Shown: positions 1-8,756, counted from the first letter of the stretch. The stretch: DNA of 46,321 bases from Deltaproteobacteria bacterium HGW-Deltaproteobacteria-14 (GCA_002841945.1 PHBI01000027.1:1-46321), one strand, 5' to 3'. The notes: generated from the sequence alone by a model not told the origin. Numbers and translations are program-made.

Positions 1-179
1 CGATCTGGCGGGACGTCGAGCTCGGGCTCGGGCTCGGGCTCGGGGATCGGGTCCGGGACGAGCTCCGGCGCCACCTCGGCGGTGCGCGGCGGCGAGGGGC
101 CCGGGGGGGCGGCGTGGGCGCTCAGGGTCGTCAGCAGGAGCGCCGCCAGGGTGGCGGCGGGGCGCCGGATCTCAGCCAT
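1..179 (-). CDS. Secreted Pro/Glu-rich protein, N-terminal part only
   Basis: An open frame starts with ATG at 179 and runs off the left window edge; only 59 codons are visible. The N-terminus is a clear signal peptide: a basic start (MAEIRRP), a run of Ala/Leu/Thr and a likely signal peptidase I site after Ala-His-Ala near residue 24. After cleavage comes a Pro-rich stretch and then a (Pro-Glu) repeat encoded by a hexanucleotide repeat. Such proline/acidic linkers often span the periplasm or join domains, but no domain is visible before the edge, so no function can be given. The ATG overlaps the last codons of the upstream quinone oxidoreductase gene by 8 bases, which suggests co-transcription and translational coupling. 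Confidence 0.6.
   Translation of the reverse strand, partial: MAEIRRPAATLAALLLTTLSAHAAPPGPSPPRTAEVAPELVPDPIPEPEPEPELDVPPD
21..44. repeat. CTCGGG hexanucleotide tandem repeat
   Basis: Four perfect tandem copies of ctcggg. Read on the minus strand they encode the (Pro-Glu) run of the truncated secreted protein. The unit is a multiple of three, so copy-number change would alter linker length without shifting the frame. Confidence 0.7.
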
Positions 180-1158
180 GAAAGAGCACGATCTTGCCCA
201 CGTTGGCGTTGTCCTCGAGGGCGGCGTGGGCGTCGGCCACCGCCTCGAGCGGGAAGACGTGGTCGACCACCGGGCGCAGCGACGGGGCCTCACCCTCGAA
301 GAGCGGGGCGACGCGGTCCTCGAAGGCGCGCGCCACCGCGATCTTCTCCTCGAGCGGCCGGCTCCGCAGCACGGTCCCGATGATGTGGAGGCGCTTCTGC
401 AGCACCGTCACGAGGTTGAGCTCGGCCTTCGCGCCCGCCATCAGGCCGACGAGCACCACGGTGCCCCGCGGCCGCAGGGCGCCGACGAGCTCGGCGAGGG
501 GCTGGCCGCCGACGAGCGCCAGCCCGACGTGGACGCCGGCGCCGCTGACCTCGCGCGCCCGCTTGGCCAAATCGGCGGTCGTGCCGTGGACGCCGACGTC
601 GAGGCCGAGGGAGAAGGCGCGCTCGAGCTTGTGCTCGGTGCGGGTGGAGCCGACGCTCCGCGCCCCGATGGCGCGCGCGATCTGGATGGCGGCGGTGCCG
701 ACGCCGCTCGCGACCGCGTCGACGGCGAGCCACTGCCCGCTGGCGAGGCCGCCCTGGAGGACCACGGCGTCGAAGGCGGTCATGAACGCCTCGGGGATGG
801 CGGCGGCCACGGTGGCGGGCATCCCCTTGGGGCGCCGGATAGCTTCGCGCTCGTGAATGATCGCGAGGTCCGCGCAGGCGCCGCCGCCGACGACTCCCAT
901 GACCTCGTCGCCGGGGACGAAGCGGGTCACGCCCTCGCCACAGGCGACGACGGTGCCCGCGAGCTCGAGCCCGGGGATGTCCTTGGGGGCGCCCGGCGGG
1001 GCGGGGTACATCCCGCGGCGCTGCAGGAGGTCGGCGCGGTTGAGGGCCGAGGCTTCGACGCGCACGAGCAGCTCGCCCTTGCCCGGCGTGGGGTCGGGGA
1101 CCTCGCGAAGTTCGAGGACCTCGGGTCCCCCCGGCTTGGTGATGACGACGGCGCGCAT
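172..1158 (-). CDS. Zinc-independent NAD(P)H quinone oxidoreductase (MDR superfamily, PIG3-like)
   Basis: Predicted 328-residue cytoplasmic oxidoreductase of the medium-chain dehydrogenase/reductase superfamily, expected to reduce quinones or activated alkenes with NADPH. The N-terminal GroES-like half has the motif ALNRADLLQRRGMYPAPPGA, typical of the PIG3/TP53I3 branch, followed by GLELAG. The Rossmann half carries ASGVGTAAIQIA, the family's nucleotide-binding loop. The cysteine ligands of zinc-dependent alcohol dehydrogenases are absent, as expected for quinone oxidoreductases. I prefer the ATG at 1158, which has AGGTGG five bases upstream, over a GTG at 1167. The gene is divergent from putA and overlaps the downstream secreted-protein gene. 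The physiological substrate cannot be told from sequence. Confidence 0.9.
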   Translation of the reverse strand: MRAVVITKPGGPEVLELREVPDPTPGKGELLVRVEASALNRADLLQRRGMYPAPPGAPKDIPGLELAGTVVACGEGVTRFVPGDEVMGVVGGGACADLAIIHEREAIRRPKGMPATVAAAIPEAFMTAFDAVVLQGGLASGQWLAVDAVASGVGTAAIQIARAIGARSVGSTRTEHKLERAFSLGLDVGVHGTTADLAKRAREVSGAGVHVGLALVGGQPLAELVGALRPRGTVVLVGLMAGAKAELNLVTVLQKRLHIIGTVLRSRPLEEKIAVARAFEDRVAPLFEGEAPSLRPVVDHVFPLEAVADAHAALEDNANVGKIVLFHG

Positions 1159-1236
1159 GGCTTCCACCTGATCTGGAGGTCGGCGGTATCATGGAGGGTC
1201 CGGTCGAGGGGCACAAGTGTTCCGTGCCGAGAAGGC

Positions 1237-1251
1237 TTGTGCGTTGCACAA
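1237..1251. promoter_or_regulatory. Inverted repeat TTGTGC-N3-GCACAA, possible operator
   Basis: A perfect 6-base-arm inverted repeat with a 3-base centre lies between the divergent quinone oxidoreductase and putA genes. A further half-site GCACAA lies at 1211-1216. Its place upstream of both start codons fits a regulator binding site. No regulator gene is adjacent, so the bound protein is unknown. Confidence 0.35.
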
Positions 1252-1303
1252 ACGCGACGCCGAGGCCGATCCAATCTGCTTTACGGCGCGCGCCAGCGAG
1301 CGC

Positions 1304-4300
1304 ATGCTCGCGCGCATGGACCGGATGCCCGACGTCAGCGCGCTGCGCGACCGTCTCGGGTCCCTTCGCGGTCGGGGGCTCTCCGCCGTCGACGCTGTGG
1401 CCGAAGCCACGGCGCTGGCAGCGGATCTGCAGCGGCTCGCCAACGCCGGTACGACCCGGCGTGAGGCGCGAGAGCTGGCCGTCCTCGCCCGTCTGATGGA
1501 GGACCCGGCTGGCCGCGTGTTTACCACCGCCATGACCGACCAGGCGCTGCGCGCCCGCGACCCGCGCCGGGTCGCCGAGCAGCTCAGCCACCTGGTGCGG
1601 ACCCTAGGCGCCCCCCGCTACCTGCCGGTCCTCGACCGGTTCCAGCTCAACGCCTTCCGGCGGGTGTCCAAGCTCGCCCCGCGCCTCCTCGTGCCCGCCG
1701 TGTTGCGGCGCATCAAGGGGGAGATGGATCGCTACGTCATCGACGGCAACGATCAGCGGGTGGGCGCCGAGCTGCAGGCGATGCTGCGACGCGGGACGCA
1801 CCCCAACCTCAACCAGCTCGGGGAGGCGATCCTCGGCGAGGACGAGGCGGAGGCGCGGCTCGATCGCTACCTGGTCGCCGTGCGGCGCGAGGACGTCGCC
1901 GCGGTGTCCATCAAGATCAGCTCCATCGCGTCGCAGCTCGATCTCCTCGCCTTCGAGGCCTCGGTCGCGACCCTCGGGGGGCGCCTGCGCCGCCTGTTCC
2001 AGGCCGCCCACCGATCGCGCTTCGTGGACGTGGACCAGACCGTCCACCCGACGCTGGTCACCCTCGACATGGAGGAGTACCGCGACCTCCACCTGACGCT
2101 GGCCGCCTTCGAGCGCGTCCTCGATGAGGATGAGCTGCTCGGCTTCTCCGCCGGGATCGTGCTCCAGGCGTACCTGCCCGACAGCCACGCGGCGCAGCGC
2201 CGGCTCGTCGCCTGGGCCGAGCGGCGCGTCGCCCGCGGGGGGGCGCCGATCCGCCTGCGCCTCGTCAAGGGGGCCAACCTCGCGATGGAGCGCGTGGACG
2301 CGGCGGTCCACGGCTGGCGACAGGCGCCCTACCACACCAAGGCGGAGGTCGACGCGAGCTTCAAGCGCCTGGTCCACTTCGGGGTCTCCGACGGCCACCT
2401 CGCCGCGGTCCAGCTCGGGATCGCCAGCCACAACATCTTCGATCTCGCGTACGGCCTCGTCCTGCGCGAGCTGGTTGGGGCCCCCGAGCGCGTCGGCTTC
2501 GAGATGCTCGAGGGGATCTCCGCGGCGACGCGCCGGGTCTTGCGGGACGTCGCCGGCGACGTCCTGGTCTACGCCCCGGCGGTCATCGAGGACGAGCTGC
2601 AGAGCGCCATCGCCTATCTCATCCGGCGCCTCGACGAGAACACCGCCCCCGAGAACTTCCTGCGACAGATCTTCGGTCTCGCCCCGGGCACGCCGGCGTG
2701 GGCCGAGCAGCAGCGGCGCTTCGTCGCCTCGTGCGCGGCCGCCGCGACCGTCGCCGATGGCCCCCAGCGGCGACAGGACCGCCGCGCGCCGCCCGAGCAC
2801 CCCGACCCCCACGGGCCCTTCGTCAACGAGCCCGACACCGACTGGGCGCTGGCGCACAACCGCGCCTGGGTCGAGGCGTGCCTCACCCGTTGGCACGACC
2901 GCCCCGCGGACGTGATCGGGCCGGTCGTCGCGGGCCAGGAGCTCGTGGCGGGCGGCGCCGGCGTGGAGGACGGCTTCGACCCGTCCCGGCCCGGGCACGT
3001 GCCCTACCGCTGGGTGAAGGCGGACCAGGCGCTGCTCGATCGGGCGCTCGCGGTCGCGCGCGGCGGCGCCGCCGCGTGGGCCGAGACGCCGCTCGCGGCC
3101 CGCTCCGAGGTGCTCGCCGAGGTCGCGCGCGGGCTCCGCGCCGCCCGGGGGGAGCTCATCGGCGCGATGATGCTCGACGCGGGCAAGGCGGTGAGCGAGT
3201 CCGACGCCGAGATCAGCGAGGCCATCGACTTCGCCGAGTACTATCGGCGCTCGCTGCAGCCCTTCGCGGCGCTCCCCGGGGTGGTGCTCACGCCGCTCGG
3301 CGTCGTCGTGGTGGCGCCGCCGTGGAACTTCCCGCTGGCGATCCCGGCCGGTGGGGTGCTGGCCGCGCTGATGGCCGGCAACGCGGTCATCCTCAAGCCG
3401 GCCCCGGAGACGGTGCTGGTCGCCCGCGAGCTGTGCCGCGTGATGTGGGCGGCGGGGGTCCCCGCGGACGCCCTGCAGCTGCTGCCGTGCGACAACGACC
3501 CGGTCGGGAGCGCGCTCGTCAAGGACCCGCGGGTCGACGCGGTGGTGCTGACCGGCGGGACCACGACCGCGAGGAAGCTCCTGGCGCTGCGGCCCGGGCT
3601 GCGCCTGTTCGCCGAGACCGGCGGCAAGAACGCCACCATCGTCACCGACCTGTCGGACGCCGACCTGGCCATCAAGCACGTCGTCCACGGCGCCTTCGGG
3701 CACGCGGGGCAGAAGTGCAGCGCGACGAGCCTGCTCGTGCTCGAGGCGCCGGTCTACGATGACGGGGGCTTCATGCGCCGGCTCGCCGACGCGGTGCGGA
3801 GCGTCCACACCGGCCCCGCCTGGGACCGGCGCTCCAAGGTCACGCCGCTCATCCGGCCGCCGCGCGCCGAGCTCAGCCGCGGCCTGACCCAGCTCGACCC
3901 AGGCGAGAGCTGGCTCGTCACCCCGACCCCCGACCCCGACAACCCGCGCCTCTGGTCTCCCGGCGTGAAGCTCGGCGTGAAGCGCCGGGCCTTCACCCAC
4001 CTGACCGAGCTCTTCGGCCCGGTGCTGTCGGTGTTGCGGGCGGACTCGCTGGCCGACGCGGTGGAGCTCGTGAACGCGACCGACTACGGCCTGACCTCTG
4101 GCCTCCAGAGCCTGGACGCCCGCGAGCACGGCTACTGGCGCGACCACATCCAGGCGGGCAACCTCTACATCAACCGCCCGACCACCGGGGCCGTCGTCCA
4201 GCGGCAGCCCTTCGGCGGCCGCAAGGCGAGCGTCTGGGGGCCCGCCGGCAAGGCAGGCGGCCCCAACTACGTCCTGCAACTCTGCAACGTCATGGAGGAT

Positions 4301-4807
4301 CCCGCCGCCACCGCGGACGACGAGGCGGCGATGCGCACCTGCTTCGCCGTCGAGCATGACGCGAGCCGGCTGCTCGGCCAGGACAATCACCTCCGCTACC
4401 AGCCGTGTGATGGCGTGCTGGTGCGGGTCGGCCCGGGTGGCAAGGAGGCGGACTTCGATCGGGTGACGGCGGCGCTGCGCGCGACCGGCGTGCGCTACGC
4501 GGTCAGCGTCGCCGCGGAGTTCCCGTGGATCGCCGGGGCCGAGGTCAAGGTCGAGGCCGCCGCCGCGCTCGGAGCCCGGCTCGCCGCCGGTGGCTTCGAG
4601 CGGATCCGGGTCGTCGGCGCCCTCGAGCCCGAGCTCCGGGCGGCGGCGCACGCGGCCGGCGTCTACTGCGAGGCGCGGCCGGTCTTGAGGACCTCGCGCA
4701 TCGAGCTGCTCCGCTATCTGGTCGAGCAGGCGATCTCGGTCGACTACCACCGCTTCGGCAACCTCGGCGCCCGCGAGGACGAGGAACGCGTCGGCCCGGT
4801 GGACTAG
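1304..4807 (+). CDS. putA: Bifunctional proline dehydrogenase / L-glutamate gamma-semialdehyde dehydrogenase
   Basis: Oxidises proline to glutamate in two steps: FAD-dependent proline dehydrogenase, then NAD+-dependent P5C dehydrogenase. Residues about 70-480 form the proline dehydrogenase barrel, with LVKGANL (Lys322), ASHN, EMLEGIS and the substrate arginines in YLIRRLDE (Arg441/442). Residues about 530-1010 form the aldehyde dehydrogenase: PPWNFP, FAETGGKNA (Glu771) and the nucleophile in HAGQKCSA (Cys805), ending in FGGRKAS. A further C-terminal region of about 150 residues ends in ISVDYHRFGNL and resembles the tail domain of long PutA proteins. No DNA-binding N-terminal domain is present, so it should not act as its own repressor. 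I prefer ATG 1304 (1167 residues). An upstream in-frame start at 1217 would place the inverted repeat at 1237-1251 inside the gene, and that extension resembles no PutA sequence. Confidence 0.95.
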   Translation: MLARMDRMPDVSALRDRLGSLRGRGLSAVDAVAEATALAADLQRLANAGTTRREARELAVLARLMEDPAGRVFTTAMTDQALRARDPRRVAEQLSHLVRTLGAPRYLPVLDRFQLNAFRRVSKLAPRLLVPAVLRRIKGEMDRYVIDGNDQRVGAELQAMLRRGTHPNLNQLGEAILGEDEAEARLDRYLVAVRREDVAAVSIKISSIASQLDLLAFEASVATLGGRLRRLFQAAHRSRFVDVDQTVHPTLVTLDMEEYRDLHLTLAAFERVLDEDELLGFSAGIVLQAYLPDSHAAQRRLVAWAERRVARGGAPIRLRLVKGANLAMERVDAAVHGWRQAPYHTKAEVDASFKRLVHFGVSDGHLAAVQLGIASHNIFDLAYGLVLRELVGAPERVGFEMLEGISAATRRVLRDVAGDVLVYAPAVIEDELQSAIAYLIRRLDENTAPENFLRQIFGLAPGTPAWAEQQRRFVASCAAAATVADGPQRRQDRRAPPEHPDPHGPFVNEPDTDWALAHNRAWVEACLTRWHDRPADVIGPVVAGQELVAGGAGVEDGFDPSRPGHVPYRWVKADQALLDRALAVARGGAAAWAETPLAARSEVLAEVARGLRAARGELIGAMMLDAGKAVSESDAEISEAIDFAEYYRRSLQPFAALPGVVLTPLGVVVVAPPWNFPLAIPAGGVLAALMAGNAVILKPAPETVLVARELCRVMWAAGVPADALQLLPCDNDPVGSALVKDPRVDAVVLTGGTTTARKLLALRPGLRLFAETGGKNATIVTDLSDADLAIKHVVHGAFGHAGQKCSATSLLVLEAPVYDDGGFMRRLADAVRSVHTGPAWDRRSKVTPLIRPPRAELSRGLTQLDPGESWLVTPTPDPDNPRLWSPGVKLGVKRRAFTHLTELFGPVLSVLRADSLADAVELVNATDYGLTSGLQSLDAREHGYWRDHIQAGNLYINRPTTGAVVQRQPFGGRKASVWGPAGKAGGPNYVLQLCNVMEDPAATADDEAAMRTCFAVEHDASRLLGQDNHLRYQPCDGVLVRVGPGGKEADFDRVTAALRATGVRYAVSVAAEFPWIAGAEVKVEAAAALGARLAAGGFERIRVVGALEPELRAAAHAAGVYCEARPVLRTSRIELLRYLVEQAISVDYHRFGNLGAREDEERVGPVD

Positions 4808-4879
4808 GGTCAATGCTGGTCACCTAGGCGCAGGAACGCTCCGGCTCCGGCTCCGGCGTGTCTCGAGGCTCCGGTTTTC

Positions 4880-4980
4880 ACCACGGAGGTCACGGAGGGC
4901 ACGGAGGAGCGCCTCTTTCGCCCGCCGAGCCGCTGGGTCCGGCCGAGCCGCTCTCCGCGCTCTCCGGTGCCCTCTGTGGT
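4880..4980. repeat. Imperfect inverted repeat of ACCACGGAGG type between convergent genes
   Basis: The left arm (4880-4912) begins ACCACGGAGGTCACGGAGG. The right arm (about 4957-4980), read on the minus strand, begins ACCACAGAGGGCACCGGAG. The arms can pair imperfectly into a long hairpin with a central loop of roughly 45 bases. The element fills most of the gap between the convergent putA and dsbD genes, so it could end transcription from both sides. There is no T-tract. It resembles dispersed CACGGAGG/CACAGAGG elements I recall from other environmental bacterial genomes; that is from memory. Confidence 0.5.
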
Positions 4981-5043
4981 AAATATCCCCTATTGAATTG
5001 ACGGGTTACGCCGAGCTGGCCGGCATCGGGACCAGGGACGGGT

Positions 5044-7362
5044 CTAGCGCGCGGCCGTCTGGACCCGGGAGGGGCCGGCCTGGCACACGCCGCGCAGGAC
5101 CTCGTTGGTGGTCAGCAGGGTGTCGAGCTTGATCGCGCCCTCGGGCTTGCCGGCCGGCAGCACCAGGTAGAGCGGCACCGAGGGCTCGCCGAACTCCTTG
5201 AGCCAGCGGGCGATCTCCGGCTTGGCGACGCTGAAGTCGGCCTTGACCGGGGTCACGTCGAGCAGGCGGAAGGCGTTGCGCACCTCGTCGGTGTAGATGG
5301 CCGTGCCCTCGTTCACCTTGCAGGTCGCGCACCAGTTGGCCGTGAAGTCGATGAAGACCGTCTGGCCGTCGGCGGAGGCCGCCTTGACGTCGAACTGGTC
5401 GAAGTCGTGCCAGGTGATGCCGCCGGCCTCGATCGTGCCGCCACGGACCGGGGGGCGGTCCAGGCTGCCGAACATCCACACCCCGCCGGCCATGAGGCCG
5501 ATGGCGACCACGGTCCCGATGACGCGCACCCCCGGGGTCCGGAGCGGCCCCGACCAGTGGCCGTAGACGTAGAGCCCGAGGGCGACGACCGAGAGGACCG
5601 CGACGTAGCCGACGAGGGCGCCGTTGGAGACCTGGCCGCTGAGCACGTAGAGCAGGTAGACCGTGGTGCCGACGAGCAGAAAGCCCATCAGCTTCTTGAA
5701 CGTCTCGAGCCACGCGCCCGGCCTCGGCAGGATCCGCTGCCACTGCGGGAACGCCGCCAGGAGCAGGAAGGGGAAGGCCAGGCCGAGGCCGACCGTCATC
5801 ATCAGCACCACCATCTCGAGGGGCGGCTGGGTGAAGGCGTAGGTCATGGCCGGACCGAGCAGCGGCGCGGTGCACGGCGTGCCCAGCAGCACCGCGAAGA
5901 TGCCGTAGGTGAACGAGCTCGCGTAGCCGCTCTTGGTGTGGACCGCGCCCTCCATGCGCGTGGCCCCCGGCATCGAGATCTCGAACACCCCGAAGAGGCT
6001 CAGCGCCATGGCGAAGACCAGCGCGCCGAAGATCGCGACGAACAGCGGATCCTGCATCTGGAAGGCCCAGGTGCCAGCCTTGAGCGCGATCAGCACCGCG
6101 GCGAACACGGCGAAGGACGCCAGCACCCCGCCGGTGTAGGCCAGCCCGTGGCGCCAGATGACCTTGCGGTCCGATCCGGAGTGCTCGACCAGGCTCATGA
6201 CCTTGAGCGAGAGCACCGGCAAGACGCAGGGCATCACGTTGAGCACCACGCCCCCCAGGAACGCGAACAGCAGCGCGAGCAGGAACGAGGTCAGGGGCCC
6301 GTCTCCGCCTCCCGCCGGGGTGGTGTCGCCGGAGAACTCGGCGCACAGCGCGTCGACCGTCGTCGGGAGCCCGTCGACCGAGGCGGTGGTCGCCGCGACC
6401 TCCGGGGCGGCCGTCGCCGGGTCGACCGCGACCACGCCGGCGGCGCGGGGGACGCGCAGCGGGAGGTCGAGCACCAGCGGCTCGCCGTCCCGCCGCAGCT
6501 TGAGCGCGGCCTCGATGAGGTCGCCCTGCTGTGACGCCGTCGCGCTCGTCTGCCCGGTCACGGTCAGCGCCACCACGCCGGCCGGGACGTCGCCGGCGGT
6601 CTCCGTGACGCCGGTCACCTTCAGGCCCTTCTGGCAGTTGGGCAGCAGCGCCTCGGTCACGGGGCCGTCGATGGTGATGGGCTTGCCGTCGGCGTCGCGC
6701 ACGATGATGTTCACCGTGAACGCCTCGCCCGCCCGGACCTCGGTGGGGGCCAGCGTCTGCTCGATCACCACGCCCGGTGGGGCGGCGTGCGGCACCAGCG
6801 GCGCGGTCGCGTCGAAGTGCCGCGCGTGCTCGCTGATCAGCGCTGCGGGCGCGCCGCTTCGGACCGGCAGCGTCAGCCCGAGCGTCGCCTTGCCGGTGAT
6901 GCAGTTCTCGTGGCAGACGAGCCACGACGTGTCCGCGCCGAGCTGCACCGTCGAGCCCTCGACCACGTCCTCGGGCACGTCCACGGCCGCGTAGAGCAGC
7001 ACCTTGTCGTCGTAGCCGAAGCTGACCCCGCCCAGCTTGTCGACGAAGCGCTTCGGCGCCGGCCAGGCGACGTCGCTGAAGCTGAAGCCGTCCGGGGCCT
7101 GAAACGTGACCCGCGTCGGCAGGCCGGTCTCGCCGGGGTTCTTCCAGTAGACGTGCCAGTCGGGGGCCATCTCGAAGAGGATCCCGACCCGCAGGATCGT
7201 GCCCGGGGTCACCGCCGTCGCGTCCGAGACCATCCGGACGGTGATCTTCTCCTGCTCGACGCGGTCGGGCAGCGCTCCGCCCTCGGCGCGCGCGGCGCCG
7301 CCGAGCGACGTCAGCGCCAACAGGGGGAGCAGCAGGGCTATCAGGCTCTTGGGTCGCGTCAT
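5044..7362 (-). CDS. dsbD: Thiol:disulfide interchange protein, DsbD/ScsB family
   Basis: A 772-residue inner-membrane protein that passes electrons from cytoplasmic thioredoxin to periplasmic proteins. Residues 1-26 are a signal peptide. The periplasmic N-terminal domain (about 30-320) contains CHENC (Cys150, Cys154), characteristic of the ScsB-type DsbD domain. Residues about 355-620 form several hydrophobic helices with the conserved transmembrane cysteines in NVMPCVLPVL and GTPCTAPLL. The C-terminal thioredoxin domain has ANWCATCK (Cys678, Cys681). All three redox pairs are therefore intact. The ATG is preceded by GAGGAGG at good spacing. A complete reductive shuttle fits a cell that exports several cysteine-rich proteins, as this window shows, but a specific link is inference. 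Confidence 0.93.
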   Translation of the reverse strand: MTRPKSLIALLLPLLALTSLGGAARAEGGALPDRVEQEKITVRMVSDATAVTPGTILRVGILFEMAPDWHVYWKNPGETGLPTRVTFQAPDGFSFSDVAWPAPKRFVDKLGGVSFGYDDKVLLYAAVDVPEDVVEGSTVQLGADTSWLVCHENCITGKATLGLTLPVRSGAPAALISEHARHFDATAPLVPHAAPPGVVIEQTLAPTEVRAGEAFTVNIIVRDADGKPITIDGPVTEALLPNCQKGLKVTGVTETAGDVPAGVVALTVTGQTSATASQQGDLIEAALKLRRDGEPLVLDLPLRVPRAAGVVAVDPATAAPEVAATTASVDGLPTTVDALCAEFSGDTTPAGGGDGPLTSFLLALLFAFLGGVVLNVMPCVLPVLSLKVMSLVEHSGSDRKVIWRHGLAYTGGVLASFAVFAAVLIALKAGTWAFQMQDPLFVAIFGALVFAMALSLFGVFEISMPGATRMEGAVHTKSGYASSFTYGIFAVLLGTPCTAPLLGPAMTYAFTQPPLEMVVLMMTVGLGLAFPFLLLAAFPQWQRILPRPGAWLETFKKLMGFLLVGTTVYLLYVLSGQVSNGALVGYVAVLSVVALGLYVYGHWSGPLRTPGVRVIGTVVAIGLMAGGVWMFGSLDRPPVRGGTIEAGGITWHDFDQFDVKAASADGQTVFIDFTANWCATCKVNEGTAIYTDEVRNAFRLLDVTPVKADFSVAKPEIARWLKEFGEPSVPLYLVLPAGKPEGAIKLDTLLTTNEVLRGVCQAGPSRVQTAAR

Positions 7363-7427
7363 GAGCGTCCTCCTCGGGCCCTTCCTATGCGGTGGGACGG
7401 CGCGAGGTTACTTCGATGGGCTCGGTC

Positions 7428-7452
7428 AGCGCTCGCGATGATCGCGAGCGCT
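7428..7452. repeat. Perfect 25-bp palindrome upstream of dsbD
   Basis: AGCGCTCGCGAT and its exact reverse complement are separated by one base. The palindrome lies in the 173-base gap between the PP2C gene end and the dsbD start, downstream of a possible promoter. It could be a terminator stem for the PP2C transcript (no T-tract follows), an operator, or a leader hairpin for dsbD. Confidence 0.55.
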
Positions 7453-7468
7453 CGTGTCAGCGCCGGCT

Positions 7469-7498
7469 TAGATACCCAGCGCGACCTCGCTCGCGCAA
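7469..7498 (-). promoter_or_regulatory. Possible promoter of dsbD
   Basis: On the minus strand TTGCGC is followed after 18 bases by TATCTA. The match to sigma70 consensus is only partial. If real, the 25-bp palindrome would lie in the early transcribed leader. Confidence 0.28.
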
Positions 7499-7535
7499 GC
7501 TCGGGAGCCGCGTCCCGGCGCGGTGATCGGCCGCG

Positions 7536-8756
7536 CTAGTACCTGTGCTCGCCGTGGACGGCCTCGATGACCTTGGCGAGGCGGGTCGTGAGCACCCCGA
7601 GGCGATCCCCCAGGGACTCGAGGGCGATCAGCGCGATGCGCGTGCCCAGCGCCGGCTGATCGCGCACGAGCTCCTCGAAGCGCACCCGCGACAGCGCGAA
7701 GAGCCGCGTCGGCTCCAGCGCCCGGACGGTGTCGAGCTGCCGGGTGGCGTTGGCCAACGCCAGGGTGCCGAAGTGCCCGGAGGGGCCGAGCTCGCGCCGC
7801 TCGGCCCCCTGGAGCACCTCGACGGCGCCGTTGGCGACGACGTAGAACGCCTCCGCCGGGCCGTCCGCCGCGATGATCTCCTCGCCGGGGGCCGCGTCGA
7901 GCTGCTCGAGGTAGGGGGCGACCTGCATCCAATCGGGATCGCTGAGGTCGCGAAAGAGCGCGACCTCGCGCAGGGCGCGCTCGATCTGCCCGGCGGTCAG
8001 GTCCTCGCGCACCTCGGGATCGGTCGCCACCAGCAGCACCGTGGTGTTGTCGGGGGCGCCCGCCTGGCGCACCTCCTCGAGGAGCCGCTCGGTCGACCCC
8101 GCGAGGTCGTCGTGGGTGATGGCGTCCCGGATGTGCGCCTCGTCGGTGAAGCGGTGCAGGCCGTTGGTGCACAACAACAGGACGTCGCCGGGCTCGAGCC
8201 GGATCTCGGCCACGTCGACGTCGACGGTGGGCCCCATCCCGAGCGATCGGCTGAGCGTCGAGCGGAACGGGCTCTCGAGGTAGTCGGCGGCCGAGATGTC
8301 CCCGCGGCTCAGCTGCAGCGCCGCCAGGGTGTGGTCGGCGGTCAGGCAGCGCAGCGCGCCGTCGCGCAGCAGGTAGGCGCGGGAGTCGCCCACGTGGGCC
8401 AGGAACGCGAACGGCCCGACCACCGTCGCCGCGACCAGGGTCGACGAGAGCCGACTCAGGCGCCCGGCGTTGCCCTCTTGCAACGCAGCGTTGGCGCGCG
8501 TGAACGCGCCCTGAAAGAAGTGGCGAACCGCGAGCCGGGTGGTCGTGCTCGGGTTCGACGCGACCGCCGCGATGCAGGGGCCGAGGTGCGCGCTGTGCTC
8601 CTTGAGGGTGGTCAGGGCGAGGCGCGCGGCCTCGCTCCCGCCGGCGCCGTCGGCGACGGCGTAGAGAGGGACCTTGTTCAGGGAGAGCACGCCGTCCTGG
8701 TTCGAACGGCGCTGGGTGCCCTGCTCGGTGAGGTAGACCGCCTGCCTGATGCGCAT
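7536..8756 (-). CDS. PP2C-type protein phosphatase fused to a cyclic-nucleotide-binding-like domain
   Basis: The first 240 residues are a PP2C-family Ser/Thr phosphatase: RRSNQD (Asp21), ADGAGG (Asp36), AHVGDSRAYL and APDNTT (Asp236). The motif that is usually SDGL or TDGL reads CTNGL here, so the expected metal-binding Asp is Asn198. Residues about 270-395 form a cNMP-binding-type beta-barrel (AFYVVANGAVEVL, then GHFGTLAL and an Arg-containing loop). The phosphate-binding cassette has His where Glu usually contacts the ribose, so nucleotide binding is doubtful. The protein may be a weak or altered phosphatase, or a pseudophosphatase. The gene follows the MoxR and VWA genes after a 60-base gap on the same strand. 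Confidence 0.88.
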   Translation of the reverse strand: MRIRQAVYLTEQGTQRRSNQDGVLSLNKVPLYAVADGAGGSEAARLALTTLKEHSAHLGPCIAAVASNPSTTTRLAVRHFFQGAFTRANAALQEGNAGRLSRLSSTLVAATVVGPFAFLAHVGDSRAYLLRDGALRCLTADHTLAALQLSRGDISAADYLESPFRSTLSRSLGMGPTVDVDVAEIRLEPGDVLLLCTNGLHRFTDEAHIRDAITHDDLAGSTERLLEEVRQAGAPDNTTVLLVATDPEVREDLTAGQIERALREVALFRDLSDPDWMQVAPYLEQLDAAPGEEIIAADGPAEAFYVVANGAVEVLQGAERRELGPSGHFGTLALANATRQLDTVRALEPTRLFALSRVRFEELVRDQPALGTRIALIALESLGDRLGVLTTRLAKVIEAVHGEHRY

